Shown here: positions 1 to 8,073 of the stretch, in pieces | How the letters are laid out: each line of letters begins with the position of its first letter | Numbering within the stretch: position 1 is the stretch's first letter | Assembly: GCF_022803015.1 (NCBI RefSeq) | Contig: NZ_JAFKON010000003.1 | Coordinates: 434,001 to 498,000, forward strand | DNA from: Arthrobacter humicola | GTDB taxonomy: Bacteria > Actinomycetota > Actinomycetes > Actinomycetales > Micrococcaceae | Length of the DNA stretch: 64,000 nt | Direction of reading: 5' to 3' | Notes under the pieces: generated by a model | Told to the model about the DNA's origin: nothing | Databases searched by the model: none | What the model saw: the letters and a program-made list of their open reading frames with translations, nothing else | Program-made: the position numbers and the translations under genes

Positions 1-229
1 CGCGGGCCTCATAGGACGCGGAGAGCACCACGGAGCGGTCCGCGGGGTAGCCCACGATCACGGGCTTTCCCTTCAGCTCAGGCCGGCTGCGCAACTCCAC
101 GGAGACAAAGAAGGCGTCCATGTCCACGTGCATGATGCTGCTGCGCCGCAGTTCCAGCAGGGACTCCCCGCCCAGGCTGCCGGCGGGCTGGATCTGGGGC
201 TGCGCATTCGAGGGCCCGTTGGGGTGCAT
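1..229 (-). CDS. dinB: DNA polymerase IV (Y-family), 5' end only
   Basis: Translesion DNA polymerase, cut by the window edge; only the first 76 residues are present. After a roughly 30-residue N-terminal extension comes the Y-family motif [14 protein letters not shown], in which the first Asp is a catalytic metal ligand, followed by [14 protein letters not shown] and the SASYEAR block typical of DinB. The ATG at 229 opens the frame; the inner ATG of MHVDMDAFF is a possible alternative start. The gene diverges from the lipoprotein gene at 345. The family call is secure from motif I; whether the C-terminal little-finger domain is intact cannot be seen. Confidence 0.9.
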   Translation of the reverse strand, partial: MHPNGPSNAQPQIQPAGSLGGESLLELRRSSIMHVDMDAFFVSVELRSRPELKGKPVIVGYPADRSVVLSASYEAR

Positions 230-344
230 ATTCCTCTGCGCTCCCTGCTGATTCTCTGCGTCCGGCCCCACGTCTTCAATCCTATGCCCGGGGACTGACT
301 AAACTGGAGGCTGATTCCGCTTCAACCCCAGGAGGAAAGTCCCT

Positions 345-872
345 GTGAAGGTATTTGGACAGCGCAAACGTGCCGCAGCCGCCATCGCGGCGGCTGGCGC
401 GCTATTGGCCTTGGCCGCATGCACGCCTGCCGGCACCGGGAGCCCGGCGGCGTCGCCGGCGTCGACCCCGGACGCCTCTGCGCAGTCCTCCACCACGGCT
501 CCCCCCAGCCCTTCCGCGGAGCCCGGCACGTCAGCCACGGTCGGCGCCCTCGTGCCCGGCTTCCCGCAGAAACTCCTGCCGCTGATGCCCGGAGCCCAGG
601 TGGTCTCCAGCAGCTTCGACAAAACCACGGTGCCGGCAACCGCGGCACTGGTCGGCAGCATCACCGCCCCGGCCGCCGATGTCCTGGCTTTCTACGCCAA
701 GAGGCTGCAGGCGCAGGGCTTCAAGCCCGTACCCGGGGAAACCGTCGGCGCCCTGCCGTCCAAGGACTTCCTGCGCGGGGACAACGAAACCGTGAACATC
801 TCCGTCATGCAGACAACAGGGGTGTCCACGTTCACGATCGGTGCGAACGTCGCTGCCGAGTCCGTCAAGTGA
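345..872 (+). CDS. putative lipoprotein of unknown function
   Basis: A 175-residue exported lipoprotein. The GTG start lies 5 bases after a strong GGAGGAAAG ribosome site (331-339). Residues 1-26 form a lipoprotein signal: basic start, hydrophobic Ala/Leu core and lipobox LAAC with Cys26. A Ser/Thr/Pro/Ala-rich linker of about 35 residues follows, then a small globular domain (about 65-175) with no motif I can name. The stop overlaps the GTG of the prenyltransferase gene by four bases (GTGA), so the two are probably co-translated. A link to prenyl-lipid metabolism is possible but unsupported beyond position. Confidence 0.8.
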   Translation: MKVFGQRKRAAAAIAAAGALLALAACTPAGTGSPAASPASTPDASAQSSTTAPPSPSAEPGTSATVGALVPGFPQKLLPLMPGAQVVSSSFDKTTVPATAALVGSITAPAADVLAFYAKRLQAQGFKPVPGETVGALPSKDFLRGDNETVNISVMQTTGVSTFTIGANVAAESVK

Positions 873-1963
873 GTCTCGCCGAACAGCTGCGGCTCGAGCA
901 GGCGGATTACGTGGCCGCCGTCGCCGGCAAGCTCACCGAGTTCCTGACCAGCCGCCAGGCCATCATGGCCTCGATCTCCCAGGACATCGATCCGCTCATG
1001 GGCTCGATCTCAAACCTGGTCACGGGCGGAAAGCGCCTGCGGGCGCTCATGTGCTACTGGGGATGGCGCGGCGCCGGCGGAGAAGCCGGCGCGGCCGAGG
1101 TGGTCACGGCCGGCTCGGCCCTGGAGCTGTTCCAGGCCGCGGCCCTGATCCACGATGACATCATTGACCGCTCGGACACCCGCCGGGGCGGACCCAGCGT
1201 CCACCGCAGGTTCATTGAATTGCACGAGGCCCAGGGCTGGGCGCTGGACAGCGAGCGGTTCGGCCATGCGGCAGCGATCCTGACCGGGGATCTATGCCTG
1301 TCCTTCAGCGAGGAATCGTTCACGGAGATCGGACACCGTGCCGCCTCCGGCAGCCCGGCACGGCTGATCTTCAACCTCATGCGCGCAGAAGTCATGGCCG
1401 GGCAGTACCTCGACATCCTGGAAGAGGTCGCCGGGCCCCGGCGGGACCGTGCGGGGGCCGTCAGCCGGGCCCAGTCCATCATCCGGTTCAAGTCGGCCAA
1501 ATACTCCACTGAACACCCGCTCGCCCTCGGCGGCGCCCTGGCCGGCGCCGGCGACGAGCTGCTGCGCGGCTATTCCGCCTTCGCCCTGCCGCTCGGCGAG
1601 GCGTTCCAACTGCGGGACGATGTCCTTGGCGTCTTCGGTGACCCCGTCACCACCGGCAAACCTGCCGGGGACGATCTCCGTGAGGGCAAGCGCACGGTCC
1701 TGGTGGCCTTCGCCCTGGACCAGGCCTCGGCGGCCGAATCAGAGTTCATCGACGCCAAGCTGGGCAGCCCCGATCTCGGGGATGCAGACATCGAGGAGAT
1801 CCGGCGGATCATCGTGGACTGCGGCGCGCTCCAGGCCACGGAAGTGCTCATCGAGGAGTTCGGCAAGGCCGCCTTCGCTGCCCTGGACCTGTTGCCGCTT
1901 CAGGAGCTGCCCAAAACCGCGCTCCGCAGGCTGGCAGAAGCCACGGTCAGCCGCGCGGCTTAA
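869..1963 (+). CDS. polyprenyl diphosphate synthase (IdsA-type)
   Basis: Trans-isoprenyl diphosphate synthase that condenses isopentenyl diphosphate with allylic diphosphates to give precursors of carotenoids, menaquinone or other lipids. The 364 residues carry the first Asp-rich motif HDDIID (Asp96, Asp97, Asp100) and the second Asp-rich region LRDDVLGVFGD (Asp250, Asp251), plus the upstream GGKRLR substrate-binding motif. The GTG start overlaps the lipoprotein stop by four bases; a longer open frame upstream lies in the wrong frame of the lipoprotein gene. In mycobacteria the idsA2 gene (Rv2173) also sits beside Rv2175c and pknL, as here. Chain length of the product cannot be read from sequence. 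Confidence 0.9.
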   Translation: MSLAEQLRLEQADYVAAVAGKLTEFLTSRQAIMASISQDIDPLMGSISNLVTGGKRLRALMCYWGWRGAGGEAGAAEVVTAGSALELFQAAALIHDDIIDRSDTRRGGPSVHRRFIELHEAQGWALDSERFGHAAAILTGDLCLSFSEESFTEIGHRAASGSPARLIFNLMRAEVMAGQYLDILEEVAGPRRDRAGAVSRAQSIIRFKSAKYSTEHPLALGGALAGAGDELLRGYSAFALPLGEAFQLRDDVLGVFGDPVTTGKPAGDDLREGKRTVLVAFALDQASAAESEFIDAKLGSPDLGDADIEEIRRIIVDCGALQATEVLIEEFGKAAFAALDLLPLQELPKTALRRLAEATVSRAA

Positions 1964-1976
1964 CCCTGCCCTCACG

Positions 1977-2010
1977 CCGGTAACGCCTTTTAACCGGTAA
2001 CGCCTTTTAA
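1977..2010. repeat. perfect 17-bp tandem duplication
   Basis: CCGGTAACGCCTTTTAA occurs twice head to tail (1977-1993 and 1994-2010), directly after the prenyltransferase stop codon. It lies in the convergent intergenic region and is probably a recent slippage duplication. Confidence 0.85.
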
Positions 2011-2029
2011 GAGGTGCCTTGAAACGCGG

Positions 2030-2065
2030 CGGGCCGTGCACTGCGCTTGCGCTGTGCACGGCCCG
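2030..2065. terminator. convergent-gene hairpin
   Basis: CGGGCCGTGCAC (2030-2041) pairs perfectly with GTGCACGGCCCG (2054-2065) around a 12-base loop that can itself fold. It lies between the convergent prenyltransferase and Rv2175c-type genes. There is no clear U tract on either strand, so it is a GC-rich hairpin terminator of the kind common in actinobacteria rather than a classical one. Confidence 0.6.
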
Positions 2066-2115
2066 TGATGGCACGTCCGGGGGATGCTGCCGGCGCAGTT
2101 GCTGCCGGTGTGCTT

Positions 2116-2469
2116 TTACCAGGCCAGTGATTGTGCCCTGCGGCGAATTTCGGTCTTGCGACCTTCCCGCAGGGCGTCAATGGGCCGGCCGCGGAGGGAA
2201 TCGTCCGGCGTAAAGAGCCAGTTGATCAGTTCCTCATCCGAGTATCCGGCGTCTGAGAGAACAACAATGGTGCCTTTCAGGCTCTCCACCGCATGCCCGT
2301 CCTGGATGAAAGCCGCAGGCACGGACCGGATGCGCCGGTCGCCGATTCTCACGGCCGCCAGCGCACGCTCGTCCAGCAATGCATGGACCTTGGTGATAGA
2401 TACGTTCAGAAGCTGTGCGACATCGGGCAGGGGCAGCCATTCGCCCACGAGGCTTTCTACATTACTCAC
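2116..2469 (-). CDS. Rv2175c-family DNA-binding protein
   Basis: A 117-residue member of the actinobacterial Rv2175c family: an N-terminal winged-helix DNA-binding domain (WLPLPDVAQLLNVSITKVHALL) and a compact C-terminal helical domain containing DAGYSDEELINWLF. In M. tuberculosis, Rv2175c is a substrate of the kinase PknL encoded next door, which phosphorylates an N-terminal Thr. Here the N terminus is short (MSNVESLVGEW) and lacks a Thr, having only Ser2 and Ser6. A PASTA kinase gene lies 1.8 kb away. The target genes are unknown. The gene faces the prenyltransferase gene. Confidence 0.85.
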   Translation of the reverse strand: MSNVESLVGEWLPLPDVAQLLNVSITKVHALLDERALAAVRIGDRRIRSVPAAFIQDGHAVESLKGTIVVLSDAGYSDEELINWLFTPDDSLRGRPIDALREGRKTEIRRRAQSLAW

Positions 2470-2673
2470 GCATAAAGATTGCCACGGGCGGTGCCCCGCC
2501 GCCTAGTCGGCATCCGCAGAATTCACGCTGCGGCCATGGCCGGTCCCGCCGCGCCGGAATGCCGCCAGGCTTCACCGGGGACTCCCGTGGAACGACTTTC
2601 GGGCGACACTCCACCGGAAACGGGTTTGCGGAATGTCAAACGGTTCTTGTGCTAATTGCCAATTCATGAGAGA

Positions 2674-2723
2674 TTCACATAGATCACATTTGTAACAGAA
2701 ATAACTTTTGTCACACTGGTAAC
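2674..2723 (+). promoter_or_regulatory. array of six 9-bp-phased MtrA-like half sites
   Basis: Six pentamers of form NT(A/C)AC recur at an exact 9-base period: TTCAC 2674, ATCAC 2683, GTAAC 2692, ATAAC 2701, GTCAC 2710, GTAAC 2719. The tract is strikingly AT-rich for this genome and ends 53 bases before the LysM transglycosylase start. MtrA, the actinobacterial OmpR-type response regulator, binds direct repeats of GTCAC/GTAAC-like sequences and controls cell-wall hydrolases. That assignment is inference; the periodicity is directly visible. Confidence 0.55.
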
Positions 2724-2776
2724 ACCAGTTCTACCGGCCTGACCGCAGCGTTGCCGCTGAGAAGAGGATCTTTCCA

Positions 2777-4171
2777 ATGACAACCTCACGTTCGCCACAG
2801 CTCCGTCCGGGGCGCAGCCTGCCGCTCATCGCGGCGACGACGGCGGCGCTTCCCGCCGTCGTGCTTTCCTCCCTGGCGATCGCCCAGCCTGCCGCAGCCG
2901 AATCGCGGGTGCGCTCGGTCCCGGCAACGCTCGCGGCCGCCATGCGTGCCCAGGCGACGGCTGACGCGGCGACATCCCTGAAGGCGGCAGTGATCCCGGC
3001 CGCCTCCGTCCCGGTGACGCTGCCGAGCGCCTTGCGGCCCGCGCAGGCGGCGGCTCCGGCCGCCTACACGATCGCCCGCGGCGACACCATCAGTGCCATT
3101 GCCGGCCGCTACGGCCTGGACACGTTTGCCGTGCTCAAGCTGAACAACCTGCAGCCGAACACGATCATCTACCCGGGGCAGAAGATCAAGCTCACGGGCT
3201 CGACGCCGGCGCCGGCAGCGCCCAAACCGTCCGCACCGGCGAAATCGACGCCGGCAACGCCCGCCTCGGGCGGAGGCAGCGTGTACGTCGTCAAGTCCGG
3301 CGACACTCTGAGCGCCATCGCCAGCCGCCACGGCGTTGGTCTTTCCGAGATCTTCAAGTGGAACGGGCTCGGGATGAGCTCCGTGATCTATCCCGGCCAG
3401 ACGGTCAAGGTCGGCGGCGGTTCCAGCACGCCGGCCACCTCCGCACCCGTGGCCACCTCCGCACCCAAGCCGTCGGCGCCCGCGCCCGCCAGTTCCGGCT
3501 CCTACACCATCAGGGCCGGCGACACCCTCTCCGGCATCGCGGCCCGCAACGGTGTCAGGCTCTCGGACGTCCTGTCGGCCAACCGGCTGACAATGTCGAG
3601 CATCATTTACCCCGGCCAGAAGCTCGTCATCCCCGGCGCGTCGACCATCGCACCGGCATCAAGCACGCCTGCCCCCACCACGCCCCTCGTGCCCAGCACG
3701 TTCCTCGGGTTCAGCTACCCGGCCGCGGTGGTCAGCTCGGCCAACCAGAACAAGGCGCTGCTCAACGCCTCCCCGGTGCCCACCCGCCAGCAGATGAAGT
3801 CGATCGTGGCGGACACGGCCCGGCGCATGGGCGTGGACGCCAGCCTTGCACTGGCCTTTGCCTTCCAGGAATCCGGCTTCGACCAGCGTGCCGTGTCACC
3901 GGCCAACGCGATCGGCACCATGCAGGTCATCCCGTCCTCCGGCGAATGGGCCTCCGATCTGGTGGGCCGCAAGCTGAACCTGCTCGATCCGTACGACAAC
4001 GCCACGGCAGGCATCGCAATCATCCGCCAGTTGGTCCGCACGAGCCCGGATGTGGACACCGCAATCGCCGGCTACTACCAGGGCCAGTACTCGGTGAGCC
4101 AGAACGGCATGTTCGAGGACACCAAGGGCTACGTCGCCGCCATCAAGGCCAACCAGCAGCTGTTCGGCTAA
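2777..4171 (+). CDS. secreted LysM lytic transglycosylase
   Basis: Peptidoglycan-remodelling enzyme of 464 residues. An N-terminal secretion signal ends near the AQPAAAES cleavage region (about residue 41). Three LysM glycan-binding repeats follow (about 97-139, 169-212, 243-286; each ends in IYPGQ plus a short strand) joined by Pro/Ala/Ser linkers. The C-terminal SLT-type domain (about 340-455) contains FQESGF with catalytic Glu365, IGTMQVIPSS and a Tyr-rich end. It should cleave the MurNAc-GlcNAc bond, giving anhydro products, outside the membrane. An AGAAGAGG-like ribosome site precedes the ATG. The upstream repeat array suggests MtrA-type control. The gene stands alone between an opposite-strand regulator and the PASTA kinase gene. 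Confidence 0.9.
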   Translation: MTTSRSPQLRPGRSLPLIAATTAALPAVVLSSLAIAQPAAAESRVRSVPATLAAAMRAQATADAATSLKAAVIPAASVPVTLPSALRPAQAAAPAAYTIARGDTISAIAGRYGLDTFAVLKLNNLQPNTIIYPGQKIKLTGSTPAPAAPKPSAPAKSTPATPASGGGSVYVVKSGDTLSAIASRHGVGLSEIFKWNGLGMSSVIYPGQTVKVGGGSSTPATSAPVATSAPKPSAPAPASSGSYTIRAGDTLSGIAARNGVRLSDVLSANRLTMSSIIYPGQKLVIPGASTIAPASSTPAPTTPLVPSTFLGFSYPAAVVSSANQNKALLNASPVPTRQQMKSIVADTARRMGVDASLALAFAFQESGFDQRAVSPANAIGTMQVIPSSGEWASDLVGRKLNLLDPYDNATAGIAIIRQLVRTSPDVDTAIAGYYQGQYSVSQNGMFEDTKGYVAAIKANQQLFG

Positions 4172-4233
4172 ACCCGGCCGTTCGGCCAACTACAGACTCC
4201 AGCACAGGCTCCCTTTCGGCGGAGCGTGACGCT

Positions 4234-4270
4234 ACGGGCCCGGATCGCATGTTGATTCGGGCCCGTTTCT
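4234..4270 (+). terminator. terminator of the LysM transglycosylase gene
   Basis: ACGGGCCCG (4234-4242) pairs with CGGGCCCGT (4258-4266), followed by TTTCT. It lies 63 bases after the transglycosylase stop and just before the kinase promoter. Confidence 0.7.
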
Positions 4271-4280
4271 GTCCAGCGAC

Positions 4281-4286
4281 TACGAT
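4281..4286 (+). promoter_or_regulatory. candidate -10 for a leaderless kinase mRNA
   Basis: TACGAT ends 6 bases before the GTG start of the kinase gene (4293). That is the usual -10 to +1 distance, so transcription could begin on the start codon itself. No Shine-Dalgarno-like sequence precedes the GTG, and no good -35 is visible. Leaderless mRNAs are common in actinobacteria. Confidence 0.4.
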
Positions 4287-4292
4287 TGTAGG

Positions 4293-6449
4293 GTGCAGGA
4301 ATACGTGTCGGATGCTCTCGTAGGGAACCTGGTGGACAACCGCTACCAGGTTCGATCCAGGCTTGCCCGCGGCGGGATGTCCACCGTGTACCTCGCCACG
4401 GACCAGCGCCTTGAGCGTGATGTCGCGCTGAAGGTGCTCCATCCCCATCTGGCCGACGACCCGCAGTTCCTCGATCGGCTGGGCCGCGAAGCCAAGGCTG
4501 CCGCCCGGCTCTCCCACCCGCACGTCGTGGGCGTCCTGGATCAGGGCGAAGACGGCCGGCTCGCCTATCTGGTCATGGAGTTCATCAAGGGCCACACGCT
4601 GCGGGATGTCCTCAATGACAAGGGCGCCCTGTCGCCGCGGCTGGCCCTGGCGCTGATCGATCCGGTCGTCGAAGGCCTCGGCGCCGCGCACGCCGCCGGA
4701 ATGATCCACCGGGACATCAAGCCCGAAAACGTCCTGATCGCCGACGACGGGCGGATCAAGCTCGGCGACTTCGGCCTGGCCCGCGCTATCTCGACGTCCA
4801 CCAGCACGGGCGCCCTGATCGGGACCGTCGCCTACATCTCCCCCGAACTTGTCCTGGGCAAACAGGCAGATGCCCGCAGCGACATCTATTCGGTCGGGAT
4901 CATGCTTTACGAAATGGTCACGGGCCGGCAGCCGTTCGAAGGCGACGTGCCCATCCAGGTCGCCTACCAGCACGTCAATTCCACCGTCGCAGCGCCTTCG
5001 CTGGAGGTGCCCGGGCTGGCTGAGGAGATCGACGAACTCGTCCAGTGGTGCACGGACCGGGACCCGGACAAGCGCCCCGTCGACGGCAGCGCCCTGTTGT
5101 CCGAGCTCCGGCACATCAGGACCAACCTCAGCGACGCCGAACTCGACCTCCAGCCGCCGGCGGCTCGCAGCACCCTGCCGGCCGTAGCAGCACCGCCAAC
5201 CCGGCCGCCAGGCGGTACCGGTCCGGCGTCGGACGCGCAGGCAACGGCCCACGTGCTGCCGCCCACCGGAATGCCCACGGAGTTGCAGACTGAGGTATAC
5301 GGCAGCCTAGCCCGGCCCACCGAGATGATTTCCCGCACCGGCGGCAACCCGACCACCGTGATGTCCGGTGCCCCGCGGCGTCCGGCCTACGGACCGTTGT
5401 CCACCCCGGACGAGGCGGCTTACGACGGCGCCGGGTATGACGGCCCGGCGGAGAGCGCGGTTGCCCCCAGCAAACGCGCCCAGCGCAGGCTGGACCGGGA
5501 CGAGGAGAAGGCGCGCCAGCGCGCCGCCGCCACGCCCACCAGGACCCTGCACGAGGGCAACCCCCGGCGCCGCGGCTTGCTGTGGATCGTCCTGCTCGTC
5601 GTCGCGGCGCTGCTCGCCGCCGTCGCCGGCTGGTTCTTCGGCATGGGTCCCGGGTCGCCGGGAACGATTCCCCCGGTGGCGAACAAGACCGTTGCCGAGG
5701 CCCAGGACCTGCTCCGCACCGCCGGCTTCCAATCCACCGTGAAGGATGTCTTCGACGACGACGTCTCGCCCGGGCTCGTGGTCGGCTCGGAGCCGACCGC
5801 CGGAGAGGTCATCCGCAAGTTCCAGCCGGTGTCGCTGGCCGTCTCCAAGGGCCCGGAGCTGTTCCCGCTGCCGGAACTGGCCGGCAAGAGCCTGGGCGAG
5901 GCCAAGACCACGCTCAACGGCGCCCAGATGGCTCTGGGCCCGATCACCGAGACCTTCGACGAGAAGGCGCCGGCCGGAACCGTCCTTGCCCAGGCTCCGC
6001 GCAGCGGCAACCCGGTCAGGCACGGGACGCCCGTGGGCCTGACCGTCTCGAAGGGCCCCCAGCCCATCCCGGTCCCGGATGTCCGCGGGCAGGCGCAGGA
6101 CACCGCTGTAAAGGCCCTTGAGGATGCAGGCCTGAAGGCCGTGGTGGCCCCGGAAGCAGTCAATGACAGGAATGTCCCCGAGGGCGCGGTGCTGGCGCAG
6201 GACCCGGCCTCCGGCAACCTGACCAAGGGCGGCACCGTCACCTTGACCATCTCGAAGGGCCCGAAGCTCGTCGAGGTGCCCAGCTTCATCGGCAAGCAGG
6301 CCTCGGAGGCCCAGGAAGCCCTTGAGAAACTCGGCTTCAAGGTCCAGGTCGATAACATCCTCGGCGGTTTCTTCGGCACGGTCCGGGACCAGAATCCCGT
6401 GGACACGAAGGCCCCGGAAGGCTCGACCGTCACGCTCACCGTCGTCTGA
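4293..6449 (+). CDS. PASTA-domain Ser/Thr protein kinase (PknL/PknB family)
   Basis: Membrane receptor kinase of 718 residues. The cytoplasmic kinase domain (about 18-278) shows the Gly-rich loop RGGMSTVY, Lys47, catalytic loop HRDIKPEN (Asp141), DFG (159-161) and a Ser/Thr-rich activation loop (about 167-173). A long Pro-rich juxtamembrane region follows, then one membrane helix (about 429-450) and four extracellular PASTA repeats to the C terminus. Such kinases sense muropeptides or lipid II and regulate wall growth. The locus (prenyl synthase, Rv2175c-type regulator, kinase, class II DAHP synthase) matches the mycobacterial pknL neighbourhood, although M. tuberculosis PknL lacks PASTA repeats. 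The GTG start has no ribosome site and may be leaderless. Confidence 0.93.
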   Translation: MQEYVSDALVGNLVDNRYQVRSRLARGGMSTVYLATDQRLERDVALKVLHPHLADDPQFLDRLGREAKAAARLSHPHVVGVLDQGEDGRLAYLVMEFIKGHTLRDVLNDKGALSPRLALALIDPVVEGLGAAHAAGMIHRDIKPENVLIADDGRIKLGDFGLARAISTSTSTGALIGTVAYISPELVLGKQADARSDIYSVGIMLYEMVTGRQPFEGDVPIQVAYQHVNSTVAAPSLEVPGLAEEIDELVQWCTDRDPDKRPVDGSALLSELRHIRTNLSDAELDLQPPAARSTLPAVAAPPTRPPGGTGPASDAQATAHVLPPTGMPTELQTEVYGSLARPTEMISRTGGNPTTVMSGAPRRPAYGPLSTPDEAAYDGAGYDGPAESAVAPSKRAQRRLDRDEEKARQRAAATPTRTLHEGNPRRRGLLWIVLLVVAALLAAVAGWFFGMGPGSPGTIPPVANKTVAEAQDLLRTAGFQSTVKDVFDDDVSPGLVVGSEPTAGEVIRKFQPVSLAVSKGPELFPLPELAGKSLGEAKTTLNGAQMALGPITETFDEKAPAGTVLAQAPRSGNPVRHGTPVGLTVSKGPQPIPVPDVRGQAQDTAVKALEDAGLKAVVAPEAVNDRNVPEGAVLAQDPASGNLTKGGTVTLTISKGPKLVEVPSFIGKQASEAQEALEKLGFKVQVDNILGGFFGTVRDQNPVDTKAPEGSTVTLTVV

Positions 6450-6486
6450 CCGGCACCCCGCTCCGGCCCCTGCCGTCGCACAAGAA

Positions 6487-6523
6487 AGCTCCGCCCGGCT
6501 GCTGTAGCCGGGCGGAGCTCTTT
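6487..6523. terminator. strong terminator between kinase and aroG genes
   Basis: A perfect 13-bp stem, AGCTCCGCCCGGC (6487-6499) with GCCGGGCGGAGCT (6507-6519), loop TGCTGTA, followed by CTTTG on the plus strand; the minus-strand side runs into TTTCTTG. Probably bidirectional for the convergent pair. Confidence 0.85.
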
Positions 6524-6527
6524 GTCA

Positions 6528-6585
6528 GAACGCGTTCTGTGGGAAACGTTCTGTCGGAATGCGTTCCGCCAGACGCGTTCTGTCC
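6528..6585. repeat. four palindromic repeats of 14-15 bp
   Basis: Four copies of an imperfect palindrome related to GAACGCGTTC recur with 14-15-base spacing (shared CGTTCTGT or CGTTCCGC starting at 6533, 6547, 6562 and 6576). They sit between the terminator hairpin and the aroG stop codon. Function unknown. Confidence 0.6.
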
Positions 6586-6594
6586 ATCAGTGCG

Positions 6595-7986
6595 TCAGCG
6601 CTTGGAGAGCGCTCCGGCCACCAGGAACGCCATCTCGAGCGACTGCATGTGGTTCAGGCGCGGATCGCAGACGGACTCGTAGCGGTCCAGGAAGGCTTCC
6701 TGGTCGATCGGGTCGGCTCCGCCGAGGCACTCGGCGACGTCGTCACCCGTCATCTCCACGTGCAGGCCGCCGGGAACGGTGCCGAGCGCGTGGTGGACTT
6801 CGAAGAATCCGCGCACTTCATCAATGACGTCGTCGAAATTGCGGGTCTTGTAGCCGTTGGGCGAGGTGACCGTGTTCCCGTGCATGGGGTCGGTGACCCA
6901 AAGGACCTGGGCCCCGGAAGCGGTGACGCGCTCGACGATCGCCGGCAGCTTCTCGCGGATGTTGCCCGCACCCATGCGGGTGATGAAGGTGAGCCGGCCG
7001 GGCTCCCGGTTCGGATCCAGCTTGTCGATCAGGCGCAGGGCGTCGTCGCCGCTGGTCGACGGGCCGAGCTTGACGCCGATCGGGTTGCGGACCCGGGAGA
7101 GGAAGTCAACGTGTGCGTGGTCCAGCTCGCGGGTCCGCTCCCCGATCCAGAGGAAGTGCGCGGAGGTGTCGTAGGGCAGCCCCGTGCGCGAGTCGATGCG
7201 GGTCAGGGCGCGCTCGTAGTCCAGCAGCAGGGCCTCGTGGCTCGCGTAGAATTCCACCCGCTTCAGGGCCTCGAAATCGGCACCGCAGGAGGCCATGAAC
7301 TTGATGGCGCGGTCGATGTCCCGGGCCAGGGACTCGTAGCGGGCGTGGGCCGGGTTCTCGGTGAAGCCCTTGTTCCACTGGTGCACCAGGCGCAGGTCCG
7401 CGAAACCGCCCTGGGTGAAGGCGCGGATCAGGTTCAGCGTCGAAGCGGAGGTGTGGTAGGCCTTGAGCATCCGGCCGGCGTCGTGGGCGCGGGACTCAGG
7501 CGTGAAATCGTAGCCGTTGACGATGTCGCCCCGGTAGGCCGGCAGGGTGACGCCCTCGCGCGTTTCATCGTTGGAGGAGCGGGGCTTGGCGAACTGGCCA
7601 GCCATGCGGCCCATCTTGATGACGGGCATGGCCGCGCCGTAGGTCAGGACAACGGCCATCTGCAGGATGGTCCGGACGCGGGCGCTGATCTTGTCCGCCG
7701 TCGCGGCTTCGAAGGTCTCGGCGCAGTCGCCGCCCTGGAGCAGGAACGCCTTGCCCTGCGCGGCGGCGGCGAGCCGTTCGCGAAGGATGTCCACTTCGCC
7801 GGCGAACACGAGGGGCGGGAGGACGGAAAGTTCCTTGACGGACGCCTCGAACACAGCCGGGTCCGACCAGGTGGGCTGCTGCGAGGCCGGGAGCTCCCGC
7901 CAGTTGTCCAGTCCGGGATAGTTGGCGGCTCCGCTCTGGGCGGTGCTGGTCAGCGGGGAAACTGGTTTCTCAGATAGCTCGGTCAC
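6595..7986 (-). CDS. aroG: 3-deoxy-7-phosphoheptulonate synthase, class II
   Basis: First enzyme of the shikimate pathway; it condenses phosphoenolpyruvate and erythrose 4-phosphate to DAHP. The 463 residues fit the class II (plant/M. tuberculosis type) family: FLLQGGDCAETF with metal-ligand Cys88, the active-site block RMAGQFAKPRSS, and WVTDPMHGNT. The GTG start at 7986 overlaps a short inverted repeat ACTATC-TAAG-GATAGT (7985-8000), and TACTAT lies just upstream of it, so a leaderless start is possible. It ends toward the convergent kinase gene. Feedback inhibition by aromatic amino acids is known for the family but cannot be read here. Confidence 0.95.
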   Translation of the reverse strand: MTELSEKPVSPLTSTAQSGAANYPGLDNWRELPASQQPTWSDPAVFEASVKELSVLPPLVFAGEVDILRERLAAAAQGKAFLLQGGDCAETFEAATADKISARVRTILQMAVVLTYGAAMPVIKMGRMAGQFAKPRSSNDETREGVTLPAYRGDIVNGYDFTPESRAHDAGRMLKAYHTSASTLNLIRAFTQGGFADLRLVHQWNKGFTENPAHARYESLARDIDRAIKFMASCGADFEALKRVEFYASHEALLLDYERALTRIDSRTGLPYDTSAHFLWIGERTRELDHAHVDFLSRVRNPIGVKLGPSTSGDDALRLIDKLDPNREPGRLTFITRMGAGNIREKLPAIVERVTASGAQVLWVTDPMHGNTVTSPNGYKTRNFDDVIDEVRGFFEVHHALGTVPGGLHVEMTGDDVAECLGGADPIDQEAFLDRYESVCDPRLNHMQSLEMAFLVAGALSKR

Positions 7987-8073
7987 TATCTAAGGATAGT
8001 AGTCCCATCAAGGTTCGGGGGCCCTGCCTGTCATTGACAGCCCGGCTGCCGTCATATGGCGCCCGTGGCCCGC

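Noticed and set aside
1977-2010. Attachment site or insertion-sequence target duplication
   Set aside because: The two copies are directly adjacent with nothing between, so they are a tandem duplication, not a mobile-element footprint.
2470-2776. Possible c-di-AMP (ydaO-type) riboswitch before the LysM transglycosylase gene
   Set aside because: Actinobacterial wall-hydrolase genes often carry one, but the conserved cores were not found; the visible structure is the phased pentamer array.
6528-6585. CRISPR-like repeats
   Set aside because: Units are about 10 bases with 4-5-base gaps, far too short, and no cas genes occur.
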